A DNA stretch of 41,693 nucleotides from Dermatophilaceae bacterium (GCA_014377705.1 JACMPC010000096.1:1-41693); one strand, 5' to 3'. Positions 7,111 to 15,778 are shown, counted from the stretch's first letter. Made by a program: numbers and translations. Notes: generated by a model from the letters alone, not told the origin.

Positions 7111-9819
7111 ATGACCAACCCAGCTTCATTGCAGCGCGCCGTGGACATGCCCGACAAGCCGTCCGTCGACGGTCTGGAGGACAAGTGGATGCGGGTATGG
7201 GCCGACCGGGGGACCTACACTTTCGACCGGGCCGCCGCATTGTCGTTGCCGCGCGACCGGGTCTTCTCCATCGACACTCCGCCGCCCACCGCGAGCGGGT
7301 CGCTGCACGTGGGTCACGTGTTCTCCTACACCCACACGGACTGCCTGGCCCGCTACAAGCGGATGGCCGGGTTCGAGGTCTTCTACCCGATCGGCTGGGA
7401 CGACAACGGCCTGCCCACCGAGCGCCGGGTGCAGAACTACTACAGCGTGCGCGGTGACGCTACCCAGCCGTACGTCGAGAACTTCGTCCCGCCGCAGCAG
7501 GGCGATGCGGGCAAGGGCAGCAAAACACCAAAGATGTCCGACCAGCTGCCGATCAGCCGTCGCAACTTCATCGAGCTCTGCGACATCCTGACCGTCGCGG
7601 ATGAGAGGACCTTCGAGTCGCTCTTCCGCCGGCTCGGATTCTCCTGGGACTGGGACATCAACTACCGCACCATCGACTCCCGCTCCCGCACCGTGGCCCA
7701 GCAGGCGTTCCTGGGCAACCTGGAGCGCGGTGAGGCCTACCAGGCCGAGGCTCCGGGGCTGTGGGACGTGACCTTCCAGACCGCGGTGGCCCAGGCCGAG
7801 CTCGAGGCCCGCGACTACCCCGGCCACTTCCACCGGGTCGCCTTCCACGCCGCCGACGGGACAGCGGTCCACATCGAGACCACCCGCCCAGAGCTGTTGC
7901 CCTCGGTGGTCGCCCTGGTCGCCCACCCCGACGACAAGAGGTATGCACCGCTGTTCGGCACGACCATCACCTCGCCCCTGTTCGGGCTCGAGATCCCGGT
8001 GGTCGCGCACTACCTCGCCGAGCCGGACAAGGGTTCCGGCATCGCCATGTGCTGCACCTTCGGCGACCTCACCGACGTGCAGTGGTGGCGCGAGCTTCAG
8101 CTGCCGACGCGGTCGATCATCCAGCGCAACGGCCGGATCCAGCAGGAGACCCCCGGCTGGCTCCCGACCGAGGCGGGCCGGGCACTCTTCGCCGAGTTCG
8201 CCGGTAAGACGACCTTCGCAGCCCGGACCGCGGTTGTCGATGCGCTGCGCGTCTCGGGTGACCTCGAGGGTGAGCCGACCCCGACCCAGCGCAAGGCCAA
8301 CTACTTCGAGAAGGGCGACAAGCCCCTCGAGATCGTGACGTCGCGACAGTGGTATATCCGCAACGGCGGCAGGGACGAAGACCTCCGGGCTGAGCTCATC
8401 CAGCGCGGCAGGAAGATCAGCTTCCACCCCGAGTTCATGCGCACCCGCTACGAGAACTGGGTCAACGGGCTCAACGGTGACTGGCTGATCAGCCGTCAGC
8501 GATTCTTCGGCTGTGCCATCCCGCTCTGGTACCCCCTGGATGCCGCTGGGGAACCCGACCATGACCACCCGATCACGGCCACCGACGATCAGCTCCCGGT
8601 CGATCCTTTCGCCGACGTCCCCGCGGGCTACCAGGAGTTCCAGCGTGGCCGGGCGGGCGGGTTCATCGGAGACCCGGACGTGATGGATACCTGGGCGACG
8701 TCCTCGCTCACCCCGCAGATCGCGGCCGGCTGGCGCGCCGACAGGGAGCTCTTTGGCAAGATCTTCCCGATGGACGTGCGCGCCCAGGGCCAGGACATCA
8801 TCCGGACCTGGCTGTTCTCCACGGTCGTGCGTGCCCATCTAGAGCATGACTCGATCCCCTGGAAGCACGCAGCCATCAGCGGCTGGATCCTCGACCCGGA
8901 CCGCAAGAAGATGTCCAAGTCCAAGGGCAACGCTCAGACCCCCGAGGACGTCGTGGTCCAGCACGGGGCGGACGCGGTCCGCTACTGGGCGGCCCCAGCC
9001 CGTCTGGGCACCGACGCCGCCTACGACACGGGCCAGATGAAGGTTGGACGCAGGCTGGCCATCAAGGTGCTCAACGCCACCAAGTTCGCCCTCTCCTTCG
9101 GCGAAGCCGACATTCAGCCCTTCGGCGAAGCCGACATTCAGCCCAGCGGCGAAGCCGACATTCAGCCCAGCGGCGAGGTCGACGGCGATCTGTCGGCGTC
9201 TGTCACCCATCCTCTGGACAGAGCGATGCTGGCCGGTCTGGCCGACGTAATCGTCAAGGCCACTAGGGGTTTCGACGCGTACGACCACACCCGGGCGCTC
9301 GAGGTCACCGAGGCGTTCTTCTGGACCTTCTGCGACGACTACCTTGAGCTCGTCAAGGAACGCGCGTACGGCGGCCAGGGCGACCTGGGCGCGGCATCGG
9401 CCCGCGCGTCCCTGCGGATCGCCCTGGACGTGCTGCTGCGGCTGCTTGCGCCGTTCCTGCCCTTTGCCACCGAGGAAGTCTGGTCCTGGTGGCACGAGGG
9501 ATCGATCCACCGCGCCGCCTGGCCGGACCCCGAGGACCTCGACGCCGTTGCCTCGCAGGCCGATCCGGCGATCCTCGGAGCGGTCGGGGCCGCGCTCGCA
9601 GGCGTTCGCAGGGCCAAGTCCGAGGCCAAGGTCGGCATGCGCGCCGACGTGGTCTCCGCAGTGCTCACCGGACCGCCCGCCACCCTTGCCCAGATCCGAC
9701 TCGCCGAAGCCGACCTCACCGCAGCGGGCCGGATAGCCACCCTCACCTATGACCCCGCCGACACCTTCACCGTCCAGAACGTCGTCCTCACCCCACCCCC
9801 ACCAAAACCCCCCAAGTAA
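7111..9819 (+). CDS. valS: Valyl-tRNA synthetase
   Basis: It charges tRNA-Val and hydrolyses mischarged threonine. The 902-aa class I synthetase has HVGH at 66-69, an editing domain in the middle (HRVAFHAADGT... region), KMSKS at about 600-604 and an anticodon-binding C-terminal part. I took the ATG at 7111 because GGGAGGA sits 7 nt upstream; the ORF extends to 7084 without support. Just after the catalytic domain, about residues 663-690, there are three 24-bp repeats encoding GEADIQP-type octads. The C-terminus ends in a Pro/Lys run (TPPPPKPPK) written by an extreme C-rich tract. It is divergent from ileS, and no T-box lies on its own side. Confidence 0.98.
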   Translation: MTNPASLQRAVDMPDKPSVDGLEDKWMRVWADRGTYTFDRAAALSLPRDRVFSIDTPPPTASGSLHVGHVFSYTHTDCLARYKRMAGFEVFYPIGWDDNGLPTERRVQNYYSVRGDATQPYVENFVPPQQGDAGKGSKTPKMSDQLPISRRNFIELCDILTVADERTFESLFRRLGFSWDWDINYRTIDSRSRTVAQQAFLGNLERGEAYQAEAPGLWDVTFQTAVAQAELEARDYPGHFHRVAFHAADGTAVHIETTRPELLPSVVALVAHPDDKRYAPLFGTTITSPLFGLEIPVVAHYLAEPDKGSGIAMCCTFGDLTDVQWWRELQLPTRSIIQRNGRIQQETPGWLPTEAGRALFAEFAGKTTFAARTAVVDALRVSGDLEGEPTPTQRKANYFEKGDKPLEIVTSRQWYIRNGGRDEDLRAELIQRGRKISFHPEFMRTRYENWVNGLNGDWLISRQRFFGCAIPLWYPLDAAGEPDHDHPITATDDQLPVDPFADVPAGYQEFQRGRAGGFIGDPDVMDTWATSSLTPQIAAGWRADRELFGKIFPMDVRAQGQDIIRTWLFSTVVRAHLEHDSIPWKHAAISGWILDPDRKKMSKSKGNAQTPEDVVVQHGADAVRYWAAPARLGTDAAYDTGQMKVGRRLAIKVLNATKFALSFGEADIQPFGEADIQPSGEADIQPSGEVDGDLSASVTHPLDRAMLAGLADVIVKATRGFDAYDHTRALEVTEAFFWTFCDDYLELVKERAYGGQGDLGAASARASLRIALDVLLRLLAPFLPFATEEVWSWWHEGSIHRAAWPDPEDLDAVASQADPAILGAVGAALAGVRRAKSEAKVGMRADVVSAVLTGPPATLAQIRLAEADLTAAGRIATLTYDPADTFTVQNVVLTPPPPKPPK
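9097..9180. repeat. 24-bp in-frame tandem repeat in valS
   Basis: Two identical units (9097-9120, 9121-9144), a third differing only in the first codon (9145-9168) and a partial fourth encode FGEADIQP/SGEADIQP. The position is between the KMSKS region and the anticodon-binding domain. Confidence 0.93.
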
Positions 9820-9890
9820 TCCCCCCACCCAAAACCCCACCACCCCTCCCACCCCACCCCACTCACCCCACCCCGCTGCCCACTCACCAA
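9786..9890 (+). promoter_or_regulatory. C-rich, G-poor tract at the valS end (rut-like; G-runs on the minus strand)
   Basis: About 100 nt of the plus strand are almost only C and A with scattered T, running through the last codons and stop of valS. In RNA such C>G stretches are typical Rho loading sites. The minus strand shows many GGG/GGGG runs and could form G-quadruplexes. A similar tract follows the SDR gene at 33850-33899. Confidence 0.6.
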
Positions 9891-9894
9891 CTCT

Positions 9895-9960
9895 GCTTGT
9901 TGCCCCTAACCCACCGTTAACAGCCGTTTGAGGCCCTCAAACGGAGGTTTTGGGGCAGGG
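9895..9960. repeat. Palindromic intergenic repeat, copy A
   Basis: This repeat begins GCTTGTTGCCCCTAAC and ends GGTTTTGGGGCA. A perfect 10-bp hairpin sits inside (CCGTTTGAGG 9924-9933, loop C, CCTCAAACGG 9935-9944). The ends match the minus-strand reading of the element at 33900-33967. It lies between the convergent valS and C39-like genes and probably ends transcription from one or both sides. Confidence 0.75.
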
Positions 9961-9964
9961 AGCG

Positions 9965-9996
9965 GAATCGGGAACGGGACGGGAACGGGAACGGGA
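9965..9996. repeat. Short GGGAAC-type microsatellite
   Basis: Imperfect 5-6-bp units (cgggaa, cgggac) run up to the stop codon of the downstream minus-strand gene. No function is evident. Confidence 0.6.
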
Positions 9997-10677
9997 TCAG
10001 CGGGGGTGGACGGTGATCCAGGGGACGTTCCAGCCTGCTATGCCGAGCGTCCGGGTGGCGAAGCGATCCGGATCGAGAGTGGTCACCGAACCCGACGCCG
10101 GGTCGTAGACGTCCAGCACGCCATCGCCATCCGGGCCGTCGCCGGTGGGCCTGTCGCCCGCCGGGCCGTCGCCGGACGGGCGGTTGCCTGGGAGCACCAG
10201 GGTGACGTGCCGGGGCATCCACGTGTTTCCGATGTACAGCAACGCCGGCAACCCCTCGCGAACCTGGCCCAGCAGAGTTTGGTGCGCCTCTCGCAGCGCT
10301 GTACCTGAGCTGAACCCGACCACCCGCATCGCATAGTCGGCGCTCTGGGTCGCCGCTGCGCGTCCCAGCTCTTTCTCCGCGCCCCACGGCGGGGTGCCCA
10401 GCGAATGTGGCCACGGGAGGTTCAGGCTGCCGTCAGCGGCGTGCAAGCCATTGGTCCGGCTCATCACGGTGCGTTCGTACTCCGCGAACCGGTCGGACTG
10501 CGAACGGGAGTCGGTCGGACCGCCCTTGGGGTCGATGCCGTCGACGACCCAGCCCGCGAACTCAGGACTGACCAGCATCCTGGCAACGGTCAGGGACGCG
10601 GACCCGCAGGTGACAGGACTCTGCTGGACCGGACCGGTGTCGCCTCGGCCGAGGTGGAACGGGACTCCTGCGGGCAC
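9997..10677 (-). CDS. C39/papain-like fold protein of unknown role
   Basis: I do not recognise a named family. The 226-aa protein shows a possible cysteine-peptidase triad: QQSPVTCGSAS with Cys24 preceded by a Gln, RHVTLVLPG with His157, and DVYDPASG with Asp192. This order and spacing resemble C39-like peptidases and transglutaminase relatives. No signal peptide or clear membrane segment is seen, so it may act in the cytosol. Residues about 165-186 are a low-complexity Gly/Asp/Pro insertion built from three 15-bp repeats. The start is a GTG 9 nt after the clpX stop without a good Shine-Dalgarno, which suggests coupling to clpX. Peptidase or amidase activity is inference only. Confidence 0.75.
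   Translation of the reverse strand: MPAGVPFHLGRGDTGPVQQSPVTCGSASLTVARMLVSPEFAGWVVDGIDPKGGPTDSRSQSDRFAEYERTVMSRTNGLHAADGSLNLPWPHSLGTPPWGAEKELGRAAATQSADYAMRVVGFSSGTALREAHQTLLGQVREGLPALLYIGNTWMPRHVTLVLPGNRPSGDGPAGDRPTGDGPDGDGVLDVYDPASGSVTTLDPDRFATRTLGIAGWNVPWITVHPR
10133..10177. repeat. 15-bp in-frame tandem repeat in the C39-like gene
   Basis: Three 15-bp units (first and third nearly identical, gggccgtcgccgg..) encode GDGPA/GDRPT-type pentads between the predicted catalytic His and Asp. Confidence 0.8.
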
Positions 10678-10686
10678 GACAGGACT

Positions 10687-11973
10687 TTAGGCGGATTCCT
10701 TGCGTGGCGCACGCTTGGCGCGCGGCGCGGCGGCGGTCCGGCGAACGATCGTCGGGTTGACGTTGTCCAGGACCGCCTCGCGGGTGATCACCACGCGGGC
10801 GATGTCCTCCTCGCTGGGCACGTCAAACATCACCGGCAGGAGCACCTCCTCGATGATCGCCCGCAGGCCCCGCGCGCCCATGCTGCGCAGCAACGCCTGG
10901 TCAGCCACTGCCTCGACCGCCTCGGGGGTGAACTCGAGCTCGACCCCGTCAATCTCGAACATCCGCTTGTACTGCTTGATCAGGGCGTTGCGCGGCTCGG
11001 TCAGGATGCGCACCAGCGCGTCGCGGTCCAGCGGCGAGACCGTGGTGATGACCGGCAGGCGGCCGATGAACTCCGGGATCAGCCCGAACTTCATCAGGTC
11101 CTCGGGCATGACGTCGCCATAGCGCTCACCCACCGCCTTGGCGGTGTGCAGCTGCGAGCCGAAACCCAGGCCCTTCTGGCCTGAACGCGACTCGATCAGC
11201 TTCTCCAGACCGGCGAAGGCGCCACCGACGATGAAGAGCACGTTGGTCGTGTCGATCTGGATGAACTCCTGGTGCGGGTGCTTACGCCCGCCCTGGGGTG
11301 GCACCGAGGCGGTCGTGCCCTCAAGGATCTTCAGCAGCGCCTGCTGCACGCCCTCGCCGGACACGTCGCGGGTGATCGACGGGTTCTCGCTCTTGCGGGC
11401 GATCTTGTCGATCTCGTCGATGTAGATGATGCCGGTCTCGGCCTTCTTGACGTCGAAGTCCGCGGCCTGGATCAGCTTGAGCAGGATGTTCTCGACATCC
11501 TCACCGACATAGCCGGCCTCGGTCAGGGCGGTGGCATCGGCGATGGCGAACGGGACGTTGAGCATCCGGGCCAGGGTCTGGGCGAGATAGGTCTTGCCAC
11601 AGCCGGTAGGGCCGATCAGCAGGATGTTCGACTTGGAGATGTCAACGACCTCAGCGTCCTTCTTGCTGGCGGTCTCGCCTGCCTGGATCCGTTTGTAGTG
11701 GTTGTAGACCGCCACCGCCAGCGCCCGCTTGGCCGGGTCCTGGCCGATCACGAACTGCTGGAGGAAGTCGTAGATCTCCCGGGGCTTGGGCAGCTCGTCG
11801 AGCCCCAGCTCGGAGGTCTCGGCCAGCTCCTCCTCGATGATCTCGTTGCACAGGTCGATGCACTCGTCGCAGATGTACACGCCGGGCCCGGCGATGAGCT
11901 TCTTCACCTGCTTCTGGCTCTTGCCACAGAACGAGCACTTCAGCAGGTCGCCACCGTCTCCGATGCGTGCCAC
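10687..11973 (-). CDS. clpX: ATP-dependent Clp protease ATP-binding subunit ClpX
   Basis: ClpX is the hexameric AAA+ unfoldase that feeds substrates into ClpP. The 428-aa protein starts [17 protein letters not shown] and has the C4 zinc-binding dimerisation domain (CSFC near 13-16, CDEC near 35-38). It also has Walker A GPTGCGKT near 120, Walker [12 protein letters not shown], the pore loop region GYVGEDVEN, and sensor motifs ([20 protein letters not shown]). A basic Ala/Arg-rich tail ends the protein. It follows clpP2 after a 193-nt gap containing a strong hairpin, so it may have its own promoter there. Confidence 0.98.
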   Translation of the reverse strand: MARIGDGGDLLKCSFCGKSQKQVKKLIAGPGVYICDECIDLCNEIIEEELAETSELGLDELPKPREIYDFLQQFVIGQDPAKRALAVAVYNHYKRIQAGETASKKDAEVVDISKSNILLIGPTGCGKTYLAQTLARMLNVPFAIADATALTEAGYVGEDVENILLKLIQAADFDVKKAETGIIYIDEIDKIARKSENPSITRDVSGEGVQQALLKILEGTTASVPPQGGRKHPHQEFIQIDTTNVLFIVGGAFAGLEKLIESRSGQKGLGFGSQLHTAKAVGERYGDVMPEDLMKFGLIPEFIGRLPVITTVSPLDRDALVRILTEPRNALIKQYKRMFEIDGVELEFTPEAVEAVADQALLRSMGARGLRAIIEEVLLPVMFDVPSEEDIARVVITREAVLDNVNPTIVRRTAAAPRAKRAPRKESA

Positions 11974-12112
11974 GAGGTGATCCTTCCAGTCGGTCCTGAT
12001 CCCACATGTTCACATTGCCGGCGATGAGGTCATCGGCTCTGGTTGTCACGGCTGACTCTGCGAAGACGCTATCTGCTTGCGAACGCCGGCGCTCTCATTG
12101 AACGCCGGTGTC

Positions 12113-12162
12113 GGGTGGTCGGGGCTGCTGTTTCGCGCAGAGCGGACAAACTCCGACCACCC
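12113..12162 (-). terminator. Hairpin between clpP2 and clpX
   Basis: GGGTGGTCGG (12113-12122) and CCGACCACCC (12153-12162) form a perfect 10-bp stem just after the clpP2 stop. The loop is about 30 nt with a smaller hairpin inside. It may attenuate readthrough into clpX. Confidence 0.6.
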
Positions 12163-12166
12163 TTGC

Positions 12167-12835
12167 TCAGGAGTCGCTGGACGCCTTGCGGCTGACGAGC
12201 ACCTCATCGATCAGTCCGTACTCCTGGGCCTGGGCCGCGGAGAGGATCTTGTCCCGCTCGATGTCCTTCTCGATCTGTTCCACGCTGCGGCCGGTGTGAT
12301 GGGCCAGGGTCTCTTCCAGCCAGGTGCGCATCCGCAGCACCTCGTTGGCCTGGATCTCCAGGTCGCTGGCCATGCCACCGAGCCCCTCCATCGCCGGCTG
12401 ATGGATCAGGATCCGGGCGTTCGGCAGGGCGAAGCGCTTGCCGGGCGCCCCGGCGCCGAGCAGCAGGGCCGCCGCGGAGGCCGCCTGGCCGATGACGAAC
12501 GTCTGGATGTCGGGCCGGACGTACTGCATGGTGTCGTAGATCGCCGTCATCGCGGTGAACGAACCACCCGGTGAGTTGATGTACATCAGGATGTCGCGGT
12601 CCGGGTCCTGGCTCTCCAGCACCACCAGCTGGGCGATGATGTCGTCCGCGGACGCGTCGTCGATCTGCACGCCGAGGAAGATGATCCGGTCCTCGAACAG
12701 CTTGGTATAGGGGTCGGTGCGCTTCATCCCGTAGGACGTACGCTCCTCGAACTGGGGGAGGATGTAGCGGCTGGAAGGCACGGGAACCTGCAGGCCGCCA
12801 TACGGGCTGTTGATCTGGTTGATCTGGTTGATCAC
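12167..12835 (-). CDS. clpP2: ATP-dependent Clp protease proteolytic subunit ClpP2
   Basis: This is a serine protease of family S14 that in Actinobacteria forms a mixed tetradecamer with ClpP1. The 222-aa protein has [16 protein letters not shown], the strand [12 protein letters not shown], the catalytic Ser in [15 protein letters not shown] and the catalytic His in [12 protein letters not shown]; the catalytic Asp lies near the [11 protein letters not shown] segment. I chose the GTG at 12835 ([14 protein letters not shown]) because GGAG lies 5 nt upstream; the longer reading overlaps clpP1. The N-terminus has a curious QINQIN repeat. It is 29 nt downstream of clpP1 in the same transcript. 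Confidence 0.97.
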   Translation of the reverse strand: MINQINQINSPYGGLQVPVPSSRYILPQFEERTSYGMKRTDPYTKLFEDRIIFLGVQIDDASADDIIAQLVVLESQDPDRDILMYINSPGGSFTAMTAIYDTMQYVRPDIQTFVIGQAASAAALLLGAGAPGKRFALPNARILIHQPAMEGLGGMASDLEIQANEVLRMRTWLEETLAHHTGRSVEQIEKDIERDKILSAAQAQEYGLIDEVLVSRKASSDS

Positions 12836-12864
12836 TGTTGCTCCAAACCTTGTACGGCGGGGGG

Positions 12865-13485
12865 TCAGGCGAGGGGGCCAGCGCCACCGGGGGCCTGGCC
12901 GGAGCTGGTGTAGACGTGGTCGACGAAGCCGTATCCCATGGCCTCCTCGGCGGTGAACCAGCGGTCGCGGTCGGAGTCCGTCTCGATCTGCTCGAGGGTC
13001 TGGCCGGTGTGCTGGGCGATGAGCTCGGCCATCTGCTTCTTGATGTGCAGCATCTGCTGAGCCTGGATCTTGATGTCCGAGGCGGTGCCGCCGATGCCGC
13101 CGGAGGGCTGGTGCATCATCACCCTGGCGTGCGGGGTGGCGTAGCGCTTGCCCGCAGCGCCGGCGCTGAGCAGGAACTGGCCCATGCTGGCCGCCAGACC
13201 CATCGCGACCGTGGCCACGTCGTTGGGCACCCACTGCATGGTGTCGAAGATGGCCATGCCAGCGGTCACCGAGCCGCCGGGCGAGTTGATGTAGAGCCAG
13301 ATGTCCTTCTGCGGGTCCTCTGCGGCCAGAAGCAGCAGCTGCGCGCAGATGGCGTTGGCATTCTCATCGCGCACCTCGGAACCGAGGAAGATGATCCGCT
13401 CCTTGAGCAAGCGGTTGTAGATGTGGTCGTCCAAGCCTGCCATCTGTCCATTGGCGGCTCCGATGACCTCGCTGCTGTGGCTCAC
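12865..13485 (-). CDS. clpP1: ATP-dependent Clp protease proteolytic subunit ClpP1
   Basis: This is the partner of ClpP2 and also belongs to family S14. The 206-aa protein has [20 protein letters not shown], the strand [13 protein letters not shown], the catalytic Ser in [13 protein letters not shown], the His in [11 protein letters not shown] and a C-terminal [18 protein letters not shown], all typical of the family. I chose the GTG at 13485 because GGAG is 6 nt upstream; an ATG 12 nt further up has no such site. The upstream leader carries a ClgR-type box, in line with known ClgR control of clpP1P2 in Actinobacteria. The tig gene upstream ends with its own terminator, so this pair is a separate transcription unit. 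Confidence 0.97.
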   Translation of the reverse strand: MSHSSEVIGAANGQMAGLDDHIYNRLLKERIIFLGSEVRDENANAICAQLLLLAAEDPQKDIWLYINSPGGSVTAGMAIFDTMQWVPNDVATVAMGLAASMGQFLLSAGAAGKRYATPHARVMMHQPSGGIGGTASDIKIQAQQMLHIKKQMAELIAQHTGQTLEQIETDSDRDRWFTAEEAMGYGFVDHVYTSSGQAPGGAGPLA

Positions 13486-13601
13486 CTTTGTCTCCATCTG
13501 TCTCGATCTGTCTGGCTGAATCTCGGACCCCTGGCCCTGTCGCCCTGTCGTTGACCCTAACGCCAGACCCCGGCGGGGAAGTCCCCGGATCGGCCGTTGT
13601 T

Positions 13602-13612
13602 CGCCATGAGCG
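13602..13612 (-). promoter_or_regulatory. ClgR-type box upstream of clpP1
   Basis: CGCTCATGGCG on the minus strand fits CGCYNANRGCG, the core of the ClgR site described in corynebacteria, and is followed by AAC. It lies about 117 nt before the clpP1 start. ClgR activates clp genes under proteotoxic stress. The match is from memory of the consensus. Confidence 0.6.
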
Positions 13613-13708
13613 CACAAGGGGCCCAAGCCGAATGTGCCTGAGGGCAGCGAAAACCACGCATGTGCCTGCTGCGTCAACCACGTTTCCATCAGACAGTCAG
13701 CACAACGA

Positions 13709-13744
13709 CGTATGCCGCCCGCTCGGGTGAGCGGACGGCATACG
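13709..13744 (-). terminator. Terminator downstream of tig
   Basis: CGTATGCCG (13709-13717) pairs with CGGCATACG (13736-13744), and inside it CCGCTC pairs with GAGCGG around a gggt loop. This near-continuous stem stands about 70 nt after the tig stop. There is no U-run, as often in high-GC organisms. Confidence 0.75.
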
Positions 13745-13811
13745 GGTGATGCATGGTGACCACGGGGTGGCCACGGGTCAGGTCGGCGACGCGCCCAGCC
13801 GAACAGCAGGA

Positions 13812-15266
13812 TCAGGCCTTGTCTTGATCGTTGACCTCGACGACCTCGGACTCGACAACAATGCCGGACTCGACAACCTCAGACTCAACAACCTCGTGGT
13901 CGTGACCCTCGTGGTCGTGACCCTCGTGGTCGTGACCCTCGTGGTCGTGACCCTCGTGGTCATCGGCACCCTCGTCGTAGCCCAGCGCGTCGGCGCCGAC
14001 GTCGAGGTCGTTGAGGTCGATCCTCGTGCCGGCGGTGTCCACGATGGCGGCCTTCTCCAGGACTGCGGCAAGGGCCTTGCGACGGGCGACCTCGGCCACC
14101 ATCGCGGGGATCTGGCCACCCTCGTCGACTGCCTTGGCGAAGTCGTTGGGCTCCATGCCGTACTGCTGGGCGGACATGACCAGGTACTCGATGAGCTCCG
14201 GCTGGCCGACGCTGACCTGCTCCTTCTCGGCGATCGCGTCGAGCAGGAACTGCGAGCGCATGGCGGTGCGGGTGTTTTCGGCAACCTCGGCGCGGTGCTC
14301 GTCGTCCTCGAGGCGGCTCTCGCCTTCCAGGTGCTGGGTCACCTCAGCCTCGACCAGCGCATCAGGGACCGGGATCTCGGTGTTCGCCAGCAGGTGCTCC
14401 AAGACCTTGTCCCGGGCCTGAACGCCCTGCTCCATCTTCTTGCCACGCTCGGCCTGGGCCTCGATGTCGGCGCGGAGCTCCTCGAGGGTGTCGAACTCCG
14501 AGGCGAGCTGGGCGAAGTCGTCGTCGAGCTCGGGCAGGACGCGCTCCTTGACCGACTGCACGGTCACATTGATCTCGGCGTCCTTGCCCTCGTGCTCGCC
14601 TCCGGACAGCGGTGCGTTGAAGACCTTGCTCTCCTGCGCGGCCATCCCCACGAGCGCGTCGTCCAGACCGTCGATCATGTTGCCGGTGCCGATCTCGTAC
14701 GAGATGCCCTTGGCGGAGTCGATCTCCTCCTCGCCGATCGAGGCGACCAGGTCGATGGACACGAAGTCACCGGTGGCGGCGATGCGCTCGACCCCGGTCA
14801 GGGTCCCGAAGCGCTGGCGCAGCGCAGTCATCCGCACCTCGACGTCCGCAGCCATGGCCTCTGCATCAACGACATCGACCTCGATCGGCATACCGTCGTA
14901 GTCGGGAAGGACGAGCTCAGGACGGACGTCGACCTCGATGGTGAACTTCAGGTCCTGGCCCTCCTCGGCCGGCACCTCGGTCACGTCGACCTCGGGCTGG
15001 CCGAGGGGGCGGATCTTGTTCTCCTCGACGGCCTGGCCGTAGAAGCGCGGCAGGGCGTCGTTGACGGCCTCCTGCAGCACCGCGCCACGGCCGACCCGCT
15101 GGTCGATGATCCGGGCCGGGACCTTGCCGGCACGGAAGCCGGGGACGTTGATCTGCGAGCCGATCGTCTTGTAGGCCGCATCGAGGCTCGGCTTGAGCTC
15201 GTCGAAGGGGACCTCGACAGTCAGCTTGACCCGGGTGGGGTTGAGGGTCTCGACGGCACTCTTCAC
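13812..15266 (-). CDS. tig: Trigger factor with a His/Asp-rich repeat tail
   Basis: Trigger factor is the ribosome-bound chaperone and peptidyl-prolyl isomerase that meets nascent chains. The 484-aa protein has the N-terminal ribosome-docking loop GFRAGKVP at about 43-50, a central FKBP-type PPIase domain ([14 protein letters not shown]..., [10 protein letters not shown]) and the helical C-terminal arms. I chose the GTG at 15266 ([15 protein letters not shown]) because it gives the family N-terminus and has GGAG 9 nt upstream. The C-terminus carries four exact 15-bp repeats coding GHDHE pentads (about residues 439-458), then an acidic VVES tail. Acidic tails are common in actinobacterial trigger factors, but this His-rich run is unusual and could bind metal. 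Confidence 0.97.
   Translation of the reverse strand: MKSAVETLNPTRVKLTVEVPFDELKPSLDAAYKTIGSQINVPGFRAGKVPARIIDQRVGRGAVLQEAVNDALPRFYGQAVEENKIRPLGQPEVDVTEVPAEEGQDLKFTIEVDVRPELVLPDYDGMPIEVDVVDAEAMAADVEVRMTALRQRFGTLTGVERIAATGDFVSIDLVASIGEEEIDSAKGISYEIGTGNMIDGLDDALVGMAAQESKVFNAPLSGGEHEGKDAEINVTVQSVKERVLPELDDDFAQLASEFDTLEELRADIEAQAERGKKMEQGVQARDKVLEHLLANTEIPVPDALVEAEVTQHLEGESRLEDDEHRAEVAENTRTAMRSQFLLDAIAEKEQVSVGQPELIEYLVMSAQQYGMEPNDFAKAVDEGGQIPAMVAEVARRKALAAVLEKAAIVDTAGTRIDLNDLDVGADALGYDEGADDHEGHDHEGHDHEGHDHEGHDHEVVESEVVESGIVVESEVVEVNDQDKA
13893..13952. repeat. 15-bp in-frame tandem repeat in tig (four units)
   Basis: Four exact copies of ctcgtggtcgtgacc, with a partial fifth to about 13961, encode HEGHD pentads near the trigger factor C-terminus. 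Confidence 0.95.
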
Positions 15267-15464
15267 TACGGGGCACTCCAGAATCGTGGGGGGGCGGATT
15301 GACATCGAGGGACCCGGCAAACGAGCCGAGACCCCTGACCATGCTAAGGGCTGCGCGGTGGTGGTCCCAACGGGCAGACCCGACGGGACCGCCACCAACC
15401 GAACGGACCTGCTCCAGCGACACGCCAAGGCCCCGGGTTCGGGCGGGCTCTGACGATGGTTCTG

Positions 15465-15538
15465 TCGGGCTGACAGGATTTGAACCTGCGACATCTTCGT
15501 CCCAAACGAAGCGCGCTACCAAGCTGCGCCACAGCCCG
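15465..15538 (-). tRNA. tRNA-Pro (UGG)
   Basis: This 74-nt tRNA has a perfect 7-bp acceptor stem (CGGGCTG/CAGCCCG) and discriminator A. The D-arm is GCGCAGCTTGGTAGCGC, the anticodon arm CTTCG-TTTGGGA-CGAAG gives anticodon TGG, and the T-arm is CAGGTTCAAATCCTG. The CCA end is not encoded. Confidence 0.97.
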
Positions 15539-15654
15539 CCGGTCCCCTGCCGCGGCCCTGGACCCGCTGCGCGCGGGGGCCGGGTTCGCGAACGAAGGAC
15601 AGCGGGCATTAGGCTAACGCCTCGCAACGTCCTGCGTTACACGGGGCGCAGTAT

Positions 15655-15728
15655 GCGGGCGTAGCTCAATGGTAGAGCCTCAGTTTTCCAAACTGACCAC
15701 GCGAGTTCGATTCTCGTCGCCCGCTCCA
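15655..15728 (+). tRNA. tRNA-Gly (UCC)
   Basis: The acceptor stem GCGGGCG/CGCCCGC is perfect and the D-arm is AGCTCAATGGTAGAGC. The anticodon arm TCAGT-TTTCCAA-ACTGA gives anticodon TCC, and the T-arm is GCGAGTTCGATTCTCGT. The discriminator is T and CCA is encoded at 15726-15728. Confidence 0.97.
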
Positions 15729-15730
15729 CC

Positions 15731-15778
15731 ACGCGAAGGGCCTCTCACCTGCAAGAAACAGGGAACGGCCCTTCGCGT
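15731..15778 (+). terminator. Terminator after tRNA-Gly
   Basis: ACGCGAAGGGCC (15731-15742) and GGCCCTTCGCGT (15767-15778) form a perfect 12-bp stem with a 24-nt loop, 2 nt after the encoded CCA. It may also serve the minus-strand gene that ends at 15845 on the other side. Confidence 0.85.

Noticed and set aside
7126-8838. Long minus-strand open frame opposite valS
   Set aside because: Same reason: no motifs, and valS carries all class I signatures on the other strand.
13498-13689. N-terminal extension of clpP1
   Set aside because: The upstream frame has no ClpP similarity and covers the ClgR box; the GGAG-led GTG gives the normal protein.
15267-15494. N-terminal extension of trigger factor
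   Set aside because: The upstream reading crosses the tRNA-Pro gene; the GTG at 15266 gives the known N-terminus.
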